This document shows positions 1 to 7,233 of a DNA stretch of 64,000 nucleotides, piece after piece. Numbering within the stretch: position 1 is the first letter of the stretch; each line of letters begins with the position of its first letter. The stretch is from Fructobacillus broussonetiae (lineage in GTDB: Bacteria; Bacillota; Bacilli; Lactobacillales; Lactobacillaceae). Location: contig NZ_JAAMFK010000001.1 of assembly GCF_018437275.1 (NCBI RefSeq), forward strand, positions 124,001 through 188,000, given 5' to 3'. The notes under the pieces were generated by a model that did no database searches, was not told where the DNA came from, and was given only the letters and a program-made list of their open reading frames with translations. The position numbers and the translations under genes are program-made.

Positions 1-175
1 GCATTGTTTCTCGAGTTATTATCGGCAGTTGTCTGCCATTATATCGAACTCTTGTGTATTCGTAAACAGGTGGAACCCTGATTAAACCTGATTTTTAAGC
101 CTTTGAATGAATCGAATTTAGGTCTGTTTTGGTCATTTCTTTGACTATGTGGGTGTCCTTTTCGTGTTCGCCATT

Positions 176-1528
176 TTAATGCTCATCAGGCACCAGCCAA
201 ATCATCACTGCTCCTAAGATGAAGCAGGCGGCGTTGATGTAAAACATGTTGGCCATCGAGTGCCCTAAGAGTGGAAAGAGGAAGAAGGAAATCGTGGAGG
301 CAACAATTTGGGGAATGCAGATGAAGCAGTTATAGAGCCCTAGCAAGACCCCGTTACGCTCACCGGTTAAGGCGTTCGTCAGAATGGTAAAGGGCACGGT
401 GATAATGGCAATCCATGCGATTCCAAAGAGCGCAAAGGCGAGAACGGACAGTCCCTTGCTTGTGCCGAGCGCGATGAGCAGGAAACCAAAGGCACCGAGT
501 ATCAAAGCAAGGCTGTAAGCCGGTCGACGTGTCTTCTTATTCAACTTAACGAAGAGGAAGCCGACCAAAACAGCGGTCACACAGTAGACCGCCTGCACCA
601 TTCCAAACCAGTTCCCGGCTGCTTGGTAAGCAGCGGTCGTTGGGTCAGTCGTCTTCCAAATCTTTTCTGCTAAAGCGCCAGTTGAATAAGTCCACATATA
701 AGGAATCGCAATCCAGACGAAGAAATCAGCCAATCCGAGGAGCCAAAAAACCTTCGGTGCGGACTTCACAACTTCCACGAAGTTGATTCGGTTACTTGCC
801 ACATCTTTGCTGCTTTTTGAGAGTCCGTGGAAGGCCTGCATCTGTTCCGGTGTATACTCATCGACTGAAAGGACCGTGAAAAGAACGGACAGCGCCAGGA
901 TGATGGCAGCCAGGTAGAAAGAAATCCGAACGGATGGTGGAATCGTACCGACTGGTTCAGTGTTTGCGATGCCCATTTTTGTGAGAAAAAAAGGAAAGAC
1001 AGAGGCGGTCAACGCGCCAAGCGACCCCCAGATGTTTTGCATCGACCAGAGTGTTTGCGACTGTTCTTCGTTGGCCATATCCGGGATTAGCATCTTAAAG
1101 GGCTGCTGTGTCACGTTACAGGCAACGTCCATGAAAAGCACCGTTGTTGCTGCGAAGGCGAGGGCGGTGGCTGAAGCAAACCCGAATCCAAAGGAACCAG
1201 CGTTTGGTAAGAGCATCATCACGATGATGGCGACGATGGCACCACCAATCAGGTAGGGCATCCGCCGACCTAAGCGCGGACACCAGGTCCGGTCAGAAAG
1301 ATACCCGATAACGGGCTGTGCAATAAGGCCGGCTAATGGCGGTAAAATGAAGAAGAATCCCAGCTTATTTGGATCGGCGCCAATGGTCTGGAAAATACGC
1401 CCCATCGTTCCAGTCTGCATGGAAAAGGCGAGCTGTGTTCCGAAGAAGCCAAAAGTCATGAAGAAGATTTGGAGCTGACTGAGTTTTGGTAGGGCATTCT
1501 TCTTCGTGCTTTTCTGTTTGTTTGTCAT
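176..1528 (-). CDS. MFS sugar transporter (SLC45/GPH-like)
   Basis: A 450-residue polytopic membrane protein with about twelve hydrophobic segments. The motif GYLSDRTWCPRLGRRMPY after the second membrane segment is the MFS loop 2-3 signature in the form typical of SLC45/GPH-like sucrose and maltose carriers. An intact start follows GAGGT and a short spacer. It is transcribed away from the DUF915 hydrolase, and a catabolite-response element sits in its promoter, so a sugar substrate is likely. The substrate cannot be told from sequence, and no sugar hydrolase or phosphorylase gene is in view. The 175 bases between its stop and the window edge hold nothing I recognise. Confidence 0.85.
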   Translation of the reverse strand: MTNKQKSTKKNALPKLSQLQIFFMTFGFFGTQLAFSMQTGTMGRIFQTIGADPNKLGFFFILPPLAGLIAQPVIGYLSDRTWCPRLGRRMPYLIGGAIVAIIVMMLLPNAGSFGFGFASATALAFAATTVLFMDVACNVTQQPFKMLIPDMANEEQSQTLWSMQNIWGSLGALTASVFPFFLTKMGIANTEPVGTIPPSVRISFYLAAIILALSVLFTVLSVDEYTPEQMQAFHGLSKSSKDVASNRINFVEVVKSAPKVFWLLGLADFFVWIAIPYMWTYSTGALAEKIWKTTDPTTAAYQAAGNWFGMVQAVYCVTAVLVGFLFVKLNKKTRRPAYSLALILGAFGFLLIALGTSKGLSVLAFALFGIAWIAIITVPFTILTNALTGERNGVLLGLYNCFICIPQIVASTISFFLFPLLGHSMANMFYINAACFILGAVMIWLVPDEH

Positions 1529-1620
1529 GGTTTTACCTCGTAGTTCAATGAAAAAGTCGTTTTCGCGGATGGTTGCTTTTTCTGCAAGCCAACCGCTAGC
1601 GCATACGTACTTGCACGCTT

Positions 1621-1650
1621 AGAGTAAGCGCTAACATTTGCTCTGGTCAA
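1621..1650 (-). promoter_or_regulatory. cre site inside the MFS promoter
   Basis: On the minus strand a -35-like TTGACC (1645-1650) and a -10-like TACTCT (1621-1626) flank the motif AGTAAGCGCTAACA (plus strand, 1623-1636). That is close to the CcpA cre consensus TGTAAGCGTTAACA. A cre between -35 and -10 implies catabolite repression. A second palindromic core, GCGCTAGCGG on the minus strand near 1593-1602, could be a LacI-family operator. Confidence 0.6.
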
Positions 1651-1751
1651 CGGGTGTGTCCTACATTGCATATATGCGACCCTAACTGTTAGATAGGACA
1701 TCTTTTCTAAAAAGCTGTACAATAGAACTTAGAATTTGGAGGTCTTCATTG

Positions 1752-2615
1752 ATGAAGAAACACAAACACAGTAGAGTCAGAACCGTTTTGATCATTGCAC
1801 TCGTCTGCTTAATTGGCTACGCGGGAGTCGAAACTTTTTCTGCACACAATCGTTCCAATCCCGCACCTGAGAAACAGAGTCCAAAGACGGCGACCGTCTT
1901 CTTCCACGGTTATGGTTCTTCCAGAAACGCCGAGAAGTCCATGTCAAAGTACCTTGTTGACCATGGTTATTCAAACCGTCGCATGGACGTGACCGTTTCA
2001 AAAAGCGGGGAAGTCACGATGGGACGCACGCTTTCAAAAAACGATAAGAATCCTTTGATTCTGGTTCAGTTTGATGACAATAAGAACCAGGACTTCAACA
2101 AGACCGCCGTTTGGGTTCAAACCATCATGGCGAACTTGAAGAAGCAGGGGGTTAACCAGGTGAACCTGATCGGCCATTCCATGGGAAACATGGCCATTGC
2201 TTCCTACTTGATGGCAAGTAAGAACGCGGAGACTTCCGCTTTGCCTGAAGTTAAGAAACAGATTGATATTGCCGGAACCTACAACGGCTTGATGGTCACG
2301 GAAAAGGATTCGAATTCTGCTTTGAAGCCATCCGGTGAGCCGTTTGTCCCAACGGATTACTTCCGCCGTTTGCTCGGATTAAAGACTTACTATGAAAACC
2401 ATGCCGTACAGGTTTTGAACATCTATGGTAATTCTCAAGGTGGTGCAGCAAACGATACGACAGTGTATAACAACTCTTCTAAGTCGCTTCGCTTTTTTGT
2501 ACAAAATCCATCAACTTACCAAGAAAAGTTAATCTCTGGTGAAGATGGGCAACATTCCAAGCTCCACGAAAGCAAGGAAGTTGACGAAGCCATCTTGGCC
2601 TTCTTGAAAAAATAA
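1752..2615 (+). CDS. DUF915-type alpha/beta hydrolase, membrane-anchored
   Basis: About 287 residues. A basic N-terminus is followed by one hydrophobic segment (about residues 11-27) without a lipobox, so the enzyme is anchored or secreted. The oxyanion-side motif FFHGYGSS and the nucleophile elbow GHSMG are intact, and a GEDGQHSKL segment near the C-terminus supplies the likely catalytic histidine. This matches the DUF915 (PF06028) hydrolase family common in lactic acid bacteria; the natural substrate is unknown. GGAGG at 1738-1742 is better spaced for ATG 1752 than for the in-frame TTG at 1749. It is a single gene between its own promoter (-10 TACAAT) and a strong terminator. Confidence 0.85.
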   Translation: MKKHKHSRVRTVLIIALVCLIGYAGVETFSAHNRSNPAPEKQSPKTATVFFHGYGSSRNAEKSMSKYLVDHGYSNRRMDVTVSKSGEVTMGRTLSKNDKNPLILVQFDDNKNQDFNKTAVWVQTIMANLKKQGVNQVNLIGHSMGNMAIASYLMASKNAETSALPEVKKQIDIAGTYNGLMVTEKDSNSALKPSGEPFVPTDYFRRLLGLKTYYENHAVQVLNIYGNSQGGAANDTTVYNNSSKSLRFFVQNPSTYQEKLISGEDGQHSKLHESKEVDEAILAFLKK

Positions 2616-2625
2616 ATAGTAGAAG

Positions 2626-2654
2626 AAAAAGCGTCCTTTTATGGACGCTTTTAT
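2626..2654 (+). terminator. Intrinsic terminator after DUF915 gene
   Basis: AAAGCGTCC and GGACGCTTT form a stem with a short loop, followed by T residues. Confidence 0.85.
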
Positions 2655-2694
2655 TGTTGGCTTGGTTCGGTTGGGACTTTTCTAAACAAAAACG

Positions 2695-2723
2695 TTGCAA
2701 TCACGCAGCTCATTGTCTATACT
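2695..2723 (+). promoter_or_regulatory. thiT promoter
   Basis: -35 TTGCAA (2695-2700), 17-base spacer, -10 TATACT (2718-2723), just upstream of the TPP aptamer. Confidence 0.7.
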
Positions 2724-2749
2724 AGAACTACAAATTAATAACGTTCCGT

Positions 2750-2826
2750 TTAGGGGTGCTCATTTGAGCTGAGAGTGCGAAAGCCGACCCTCCGAACCTG
2801 TAGTGTTAAGACACGCGTAGGGAAAA
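2750..2826 (+). ncRNA. TPP riboswitch upstream of thiT
   Basis: Conserved thi-box blocks appear in order: AGGGGTGCT, GCTGAGAG, ACCCTCCGAACCTG, and a closing GCGTAGGGAA. It is followed by a terminator, so high thiamine diphosphate should stop transcription into thiT. Confidence 0.95.
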
Positions 2827-2838
2827 CAGAAAAAGACA

Positions 2839-2881
2839 AACAACGTTTGGATGCTTTTTGCTGTTCCGAACGTTGTTTTTT
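2839..2881 (+). terminator. Riboswitch expression-platform terminator (thiT)
   Basis: AACAACGTT pairs with AACGTTGTT and is followed by a T-tract directly after the aptamer. Confidence 0.8.
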
Positions 2882-2921
2882 TGTGCGAGCACGTCACTTT
2901 TTGTATACATAGGAGAGAAAC

Positions 2922-3494
2922 ATGCAAAACACAAAGCAAAGCAATTTGCACTTCATCACTGAAATGGCGCTTTTTGTCGCCTTGTCCGTCGTCTTGAGCT
3001 TCTGGTCTTTGAAGCTCTGGGGTCAGGGAGGATCCATTTCCTTCCAAATGGTGCCAACGATGATTATGGCCTACCGTTACGGATTAAAGGGTGGCTTGAC
3101 CACCGGATTCCTCTTTGGAATGATTAAGTTAATCCTTGGTGCCTACATCCTAACGCCGGTTCAAGCATTCATGGACTATCCTTTGGCCTTTACGGTTGTG
3201 GGATTTGCGGCCTTGACGCAAAAGATGGTTGTCACGGCTTTGGCAGAAAATAAGCAAGGCAAGCTCTACGGCGGACTTTTTGTTGGACTCTTCATCGGTT
3301 CATTCCTCCGTTTCTTGAGTCACTTGTTGTCAGCCGTTATCTTCTTTGGTCAATGGGTGCCAAAGAACCAAACGATTTGGGGTTACTCCATCGTTTACAA
3401 TGGTTCTTACATGTTGCCATCATTCATCGCTTCTTTCATTGTTGTGGCCATCATGGTCAAGATTTACCCAGCAATGTTGAAGGCAAAGAATTAG
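2922..3494 (+). CDS. thiT: ThiT, thiamine-specific S component of ECF transporter
   Basis: A 190-residue integral membrane protein with about six hydrophobic segments. It resembles ThiT/YuaJ in the N-terminal block TEMALFVALSVVLSF, the loop LWGQGGSISFQMVPTMI and the following AYRYGLKGGLTTGFLFG. In this family it binds thiamine and works with the shared EcfA/EcfA'/EcfT energising module, which is not encoded in this window. The TPP riboswitch directly upstream supports the substrate. The start is preceded by AGGAGAG. It is followed by its own terminator and is therefore monocistronic. Confidence 0.95.
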   Translation: MQNTKQSNLHFITEMALFVALSVVLSFWSLKLWGQGGSISFQMVPTMIMAYRYGLKGGLTTGFLFGMIKLILGAYILTPVQAFMDYPLAFTVVGFAALTQKMVVTALAENKQGKLYGGLFVGLFIGSFLRFLSHLLSAVIFFGQWVPKNQTIWGYSIVYNGSYMLPSFIASFIVVAIMVKIYPAMLKAKN

Positions 3495-3523
3495 TTTTTG
3501 TCTAACAATTAAGGCAGCACTTA

Positions 3524-3550
3524 AAAGTCTGGTTCGGTCCAGACTTTTTT
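3524..3550 (+). terminator. Terminator after thiT
   Basis: AAAGTCTGG, loop TTCGG, CCAGACTTTTTT. Confidence 0.85.
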
Positions 3551-3552
3551 AA

Positions 3553-3581
3553 TTGACAATTTTTTCTCATCATGCTTTAAT
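3553..3581 (+). promoter_or_regulatory. Promoter of first brnQ unit
   Basis: -35 TTGACA (3553-3558), 17-base spacer, -10 TTTAAT (3576-3581). The spacer block TTTTCTCATCATG recurs in the promoter of the second brnQ unit. Confidence 0.75.
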
Positions 3582-3609
3582 AAACTTAACTTCAGAAAAG
3601 AGATTTACC

Positions 3610-3666
3610 ATGAACAAGAATTTGACTTCAAACTTAGCCGTCGTCGTCAGCGTCCTTATCCGATAG
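3610..3666 (+). CDS. Branched-chain leader peptide of first brnQ
   Basis: An 18-codon open reading frame encodes MNKNLTSNLAVVVSVLIR. Six of its last eight residues are Val, Leu or Ile, and it ends directly at the start of a switchable hairpin. That composition and placement are the hallmarks of a transcription-attenuation leader: the ribosome stalls when charged Val/Leu/Ile tRNAs are scarce. The upstream purine-rich AAAAGAGA is a weak ribosome binding site. The second brnQ just downstream has an equivalent leader, which strongly supports function. Too short for automatic gene callers. Confidence 0.8.
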   Translation: MNKNLTSNLAVVVSVLIR

Positions 3667-3769
3667 GATAGGGTGCTGAATTTTTGGCTTGCCTATCCAA
3701 ACTTAAGGATGGGCAGCTAGCTGATGAAGTCAAATGACAGGCCAGTTGCTTATGCGACTGGCCTTTTTT
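3666..3769 (+). promoter_or_regulatory. Ribosome-mediated attenuator before first brnQ
   Basis: Segment A GGATAGG (3666-3672) pairs with B CCTATCC (3692-3698). B as GCCTATCC (3691-3698) also pairs with C GGATGGGC (3707-3714). C's tail GCAGCT (3713-3718) pairs with AGTTGC (3744-3749), inside the 5' arm of terminator D:E (GGCCAGT 3740-3746, ACTGGCC 3757-3763, then six T). A stalled ribosome would favour A:B and C:D (read-through). A ribosome reaching the stop would cover A, giving B:C and D:E (termination). Confidence 0.7.
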
Positions 3770-3809
3770 GTGGAAATGAAACTTTTCAATAGAAATTAGG
3801 AGAACACTT

Positions 3810-5150
3810 ATGCAAGAAAAACAAGCGAGTAGGAGCCACATTCTACTAATCACGTCACTGATATTCGGTCTCTTCTTTGGGGCCGGTAACTTGATTTTCC
3901 CAGTCCAGATGGGACAGCTTTCAGGATCACACTGGATGCCAGCTATCGCGGGTTTCTTATTAACCGGTGCGGTGCTGCCTTATCTGGCCATGCTGGGGAT
4001 GTCGCTCACGAAGTCAACGTCGGTTTTAGATATCGCTAAGCCAGTGGCGCCATGGTTTGCCACGGCTATGGTTGTGGCCATTCACTTCTCATTGGGGCCC
4101 CTTTTTGCCACGCCTCGTACGGCTGCGACGGCTTTTTCCATGGGAATCGCCCCATTGATTCCAGCCGTTTACCAACAAATTGCTATGGCTATCTTCACCG
4201 GGATTTTCTTCTACTTGGTTTACTTGCTTACGGTAAAGGAATCCAACCTGATGAAGTGGGTTGGGAAGTACTTGAACCCGGCCTTTTTGATCATGTTGGC
4301 CATCATCTTGATTTTGGCGCTTATCCTGCCGATGGGTGGCTTGGACCAGCACGTTTCTGGTGCCTACAATTCACAGGCCGCTTTCCAGGGCATCTTGGAA
4401 GGGTACAACACGATGGATTGCTTGGCCTTGCTTGCTTTCTCCGTTTCCGTTGTGTACGCCGTAAAGAACATGGGCTTTTCTGACAAGCAGGTGCCAAAAC
4501 TCTTGGCGAAGTCTGGTTTCTACGCCATCTTGTTGGAGTCGCTCATCTATATCGCCACCGCTTTGTTGGGTGTTTCATCCCTCGGCATCATGGGCGTTTC
4601 TGATAACGGTGGAACGGCGCTTTCAAACGTGATTAACCACTACACGGGAAGCGTTGGTATTTTGGCAACGGCGGTTGTGGTAACGCTCGCCGTGTTCACG
4701 TCAGCCATGGGACTGTCCGCGTCTTTTGCGCAGGACCTTCACCGCGTCTTCCCAAAGGTTTCATACGTGACCTGGCTGCGCATCACCTGTATCGGTTCCT
4801 TCATCACGGCAAATGCTGGCTTAACGAAGATTATTGCCTTCTCAACGCCCGTTTTGATGATGGTTTACCCATTCACTTTGGTTTTGACGGTCTTGGCCGT
4901 TTTGAACAAGTGGGTGAAGCAGGACAAGATGATGTACCGCTTCGTGATGGCCTTTATCACCATCCCCGCCATCCTTGACGGACTCTTGGCCTCATCACTG
5001 AAGACCATTCCGTTCATCGAAGCAATTGGTCACACGTACTATCAGATTATTCCGCTTGCCGCAGAAGGGTTCGGTTGGGTTGTGCCAGCTTTGATGGGTG
5101 CCATCGTTGTACTGGGCTACAAAACGGCGGAGCGTGTTTCGGGAAAGTAA
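3810..5150 (+). CDS. brnQ: BrnQ branched-chain amino acid:cation symporter (copy 1)
   Basis: A 446-residue, twelve-segment membrane protein. The N-terminal signature LIFGLFFGAGNLIFPVQMGQ and the block GPLFATPRTAATAFSMGIAPLIP are diagnostic of the LIVCS/BrnQ family, which takes up Leu, Ile and Val with Na+ or H+. The start is preceded by TTAGGAGAA. It lies alone between the Val/Leu/Ile leader attenuator and a terminator. Copy 2 (5564-6907) is highly similar along its whole length, so the two arose by tandem duplication. The different residues in their leaders suggest separate sensing of Val/Leu and Ile shortage, but substrate preference cannot be read from the proteins. Confidence 0.95.
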   Translation: MQEKQASRSHILLITSLIFGLFFGAGNLIFPVQMGQLSGSHWMPAIAGFLLTGAVLPYLAMLGMSLTKSTSVLDIAKPVAPWFATAMVVAIHFSLGPLFATPRTAATAFSMGIAPLIPAVYQQIAMAIFTGIFFYLVYLLTVKESNLMKWVGKYLNPAFLIMLAIILILALILPMGGLDQHVSGAYNSQAAFQGILEGYNTMDCLALLAFSVSVVYAVKNMGFSDKQVPKLLAKSGFYAILLESLIYIATALLGVSSLGIMGVSDNGGTALSNVINHYTGSVGILATAVVVTLAVFTSAMGLSASFAQDLHRVFPKVSYVTWLRITCIGSFITANAGLTKIIAFSTPVLMMVYPFTLVLTVLAVLNKWVKQDKMMYRFVMAFITIPAILDGLLASSLKTIPFIEAIGHTYYQIIPLAAEGFGWVVPALMGAIVVLGYKTAERVSGK

Positions 5151-5177
5151 TCAACTATTTTAGATACTAATGCGCGA

Positions 5178-5208
5178 AAAGTCGGCCCCGTTCCGGGCCG
5201 GCTTTTTA
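5178..5208 (+). terminator. Terminator after first brnQ
   Basis: AAGTCGGCCCC, loop GTTCC, GGGCCGGCTTTTT. Near-identical terminators recur at 6926 and 9218. Confidence 0.85.
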
Positions 5209-5295
5209 CTTGCTTGAAAACGGCCTCGTAACGCTTGAATCAAGCCAGTGCACCACCCAAAAAAGAATTCCTCCCGACCAAAGAAAAATGAAAAC

Positions 5296-5324
5296 TTGCA
5301 TTTATTTTCTCATCATGTTTTAAT
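5296..5324 (+). promoter_or_regulatory. Promoter of second brnQ unit
   Basis: -35 TTGCAT (5296-5301), 17-base spacer, -10 TTTAAT (5319-5324). Confidence 0.7.
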
Positions 5325-5353
5325 ATAAATATCAAATAAAGCGAGAGAACAAA

Positions 5354-5410
5354 ATGACTCATTCATTGCAAAACAACCAAGCCATTATTATCAGCATTAT
5401 TATTCCATAG
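5354..5410 (+). CDS. Isoleucine leader peptide of second brnQ
   Basis: An 18-codon frame encodes MTHSLQNNQAIIISIIIP, with six Ile codons among the last eight and no Val; one Leu lies near the N-terminus. It has the same length, the same position relative to the hairpin and the same overlap of the stop codon with segment A as the first brnQ leader. The upstream GCGAGAG is a modest ribosome binding site. The inferred role is Ile-specific attenuation of the following permease gene. Confidence 0.8.
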   Translation: MTHSLQNNQAIIISIIIP

Positions 5411-5521
5411 GGATAGGGTGCTGATATTTTGAGCTGCCTATCCCCATAAAAGGGTAGGCGGCTGATGAGGAGTTTTCAAAAGAAGACCAGCTGCGTACAG
5501 TTACGTGGCTGGTCTTCTTTT
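5410..5521 (+). promoter_or_regulatory. Ribosome-mediated attenuator before second brnQ
   Basis: Segment A GGATAGGG (5411-5418) pairs with CCTATCC (5437-5443). GCCTATCC (5436-5443) also pairs with C GGGTAGGC (5452-5459). GCGGCTG (5458-5464) pairs over seven bases with CAGCTGC (5488-5494) in the 5' arm of the terminator GAAGACCAGC/GCTGGTCTTC plus T-tract (5482-5521). The same four-segment logic as in the first brnQ leader is preserved although the terminator bases differ. Confidence 0.7.
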
Positions 5522-5563
5522 GTTTGCTCCAGCTTTAGATTGAAATCGTAAAAGGAGTTTTTC

Positions 5564-6907
5564 ATGATGGAAAAACAGAAACTATCAACCAAGCAATTGT
5601 TCTTGGTCGCATCATTGATCTTCGGGATGTTCTTTGGAGCCGGAAACTTAATCTTTCCCGTCCAACTCGGACAGCTTTCTGGAAGTAACTGGCTCCCAGC
5701 CGTAGCCGGGTTCCTGCTCACGGGAGCCGTTTTGCCATTCCTGGCCATGTTGGCCGTTGCACTGACAAATTCGAACTCAGTGTATGATATCGCAAAACCA
5801 GTTGCCCCTTGGTTTGGAACGGTCGTCCTCGTCGCCATCCACTTCACCATCGGGCCAACGATTGGAACGCCCCGGACGGCCGCCACGGCCTACGAAATGG
5901 GTGTGGCCCCATTGGTACCGGCTCAATACCAACAACTGGCCATGTTCCTCTTTTCAGCAGCCTTCTTCGGCCTGGCTTACTTCTTAACGGTGAAGGAATC
6001 AAACCTGATGAAGTGGGTAGGGAAGTACTTGAACCCGCTCTTCTTGGGCTTGCTCGCCCTCATCTTGTTGGCCGGCCTCGTCTTGCCAATGGGTGACCTC
6101 CACCAGCACGCTTCTGCGGCTTACCAAGCACACGCCGGCTTCCAAGGTGTTTTGGACGGTTACGACACGATGGACGGTTTGGCGCTTTTGGCCTTGGCCG
6201 TTTCCGTTGTCTACGCCGTTCGTGGCCTCGGTTTCAAGGATCACAACGTGCCGGCGGTGTTGGCCAAGTCTGGTTTGGTAGCCATCGCTGTCGAATCACT
6301 TATCTACGTCGCCGTTGTCTTGCTTGGTGTGTCATCACTTGGTTCCATGACGGCTTCAGAAAACGGTGGGGCAGCCTTCTCCAACATCATCACGCACTAC
6401 GCCGGTAACGTTGGAATCCTCGCTACGGGTGTTGTCGTGACGCTTGCCGTCTTCACAACGGCCATGGGACTCTTCGTGTCCTTCTCACAGGACTTACACA
6501 AGGTCTTTCCTAAGGTGCCTTACGTTTACTGGCTCCGCGTCATCGCCGTTGGTTCATTCGTATCCGCCAACTTCGGTTTGACGAACATCATCAAGTGGTC
6601 AATCCCAGTCTTGCTCCTCTTGTACCCATACGCCTTGGTCTTGACCTTCTTGGGGGTCTTGAACAAGTGGGTGAAGCAGGATGCCGTTTGGTACCGCTTC
6701 GTTGTCGCTGCGGTAACGGTTCCTGCGCTCTTGGATGCCCTGGCTGGTTCTCCGTTCAAGAATCTCGGCTTCGTTTCAGCCGCTGTCAACACCTACCATG
6801 AGGTCGTGCCACTGGCTTCAATGGGATTTGGTTGGATTGTGCCAGCTTTGCTCGGTGCTGTGCTCGCTTTTGCCTTCAAACTACTTAAGCGTCCATCCGC
6901 TGCATAA
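5564..6907 (+). CDS. brnQ: BrnQ branched-chain amino acid:cation symporter (copy 2)
   Basis: A 447-residue BrnQ-family carrier with the same signatures as copy 1: LIFGMFFGAGNLIFPVQLGQ and GPTIGTPRTAATAYEMGVAPLVP. It starts after AAAAGGAG, with two tandem ATG codons. The coding sequence is richer in C-ending codons than its neighbour, suggesting that the copies have diverged for some time. It is monocistronic, between an Ile leader attenuator and a terminator. The likely role is uptake of isoleucine or all branched-chain amino acids. Confidence 0.95.
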   Translation: MMEKQKLSTKQLFLVASLIFGMFFGAGNLIFPVQLGQLSGSNWLPAVAGFLLTGAVLPFLAMLAVALTNSNSVYDIAKPVAPWFGTVVLVAIHFTIGPTIGTPRTAATAYEMGVAPLVPAQYQQLAMFLFSAAFFGLAYFLTVKESNLMKWVGKYLNPLFLGLLALILLAGLVLPMGDLHQHASAAYQAHAGFQGVLDGYDTMDGLALLALAVSVVYAVRGLGFKDHNVPAVLAKSGLVAIAVESLIYVAVVLLGVSSLGSMTASENGGAAFSNIITHYAGNVGILATGVVVTLAVFTTAMGLFVSFSQDLHKVFPKVPYVYWLRVIAVGSFVSANFGLTNIIKWSIPVLLLLYPYALVLTFLGVLNKWVKQDAVWYRFVVAAVTVPALLDALAGSPFKNLGFVSAAVNTYHEVVPLASMGFGWIVPALLGAVLAFAFKLLKRPSAA

Positions 6908-6925
6908 ATCATTTCTCTTTGTATA

Positions 6926-6955
6926 AAAGTCGGTCCCGTTCCGGGCCGGCTTTTT
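6926..6955 (+). terminator. Terminator after second brnQ
   Basis: AAGTCGGTCCC, loop GTTCC, GGGCCGGCTTTTT. Confidence 0.85.
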
Positions 6956-6962
6956 GCTTGAT

Positions 6963-6990
6963 TTGACAGAAAAAAATTTCATGCTAAACT
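6963..6990 (+). promoter_or_regulatory. Promoter of the Cys-leader unit
   Basis: -35 TTGACA (6963-6968), 16-base spacer, -10 TAAACT (6985-6990). Confidence 0.7.
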
Positions 6991-7023
6991 AAAAACAAGA
7001 TTAAAACGAAAGGGAGATATCCG

Positions 7024-7065
7024 ATGTCAATGATGCAAAAGAACTGCTGCTGTTACGCAAAGTAA
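7024..7065 (+). CDS. Cysteine-rich leader peptide MSMMQKNCCCYAK
   Basis: A 13-codon frame after a good ribosome binding site (AAAGGGAG). It carries three consecutive cysteine codons (TGC TGC TGT) shortly before the stop and three Met codons near the start. Cys is rare in proteins, so three in a row in a translated leader before a terminator points to attenuation by Cys-tRNA availability. The stop codon abuts a 13-base hairpin arm. The inferred role is derepression of the following deacetylase and binding-protein genes during cysteine starvation. Confidence 0.8.
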   Translation: MSMMQKNCCCYAK

Positions 7066-7221
7066 GAGCTAGCAATCGAAATTCAATATGAACGATTGAT
7101 TAGCTCCTTTAACCAAGGTGACTTTTTAGCGTTCATATTGCATCAACTTGACTATCTTTTCGGAATAATCCCGCTAAGTGCCAGTTTTTCAGTATGACGA
7201 TACTGAGACACTGGCTTTTTT
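7066..7221 (+). promoter_or_regulatory. Attenuator region of the Cys-leader unit
   Basis: GAGCTA plus CAATCG (7066-7078) pairs with CGATTG plus TAGCTC (7093-7106). CAATATGAACG (7084-7094) makes a perfect 11-base pairing with CGTTCATATTG (7130-7140) that excludes the first helix. A terminator follows: GCCAGT (7180-7185), an inner helix CAGTAT/ATACTG, ACTGGC (7210-7215) and six T. How the alternative helices reach the terminator is less clear than for the brnQ leaders. Confidence 0.6.
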
Positions 7222-7233
7222 ATTGGAGAAATC

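Noticed and set aside
1-175. Gene at the left edge
   Set aside because: No open frame with a start or recognisable protein similarity was found in these bases.
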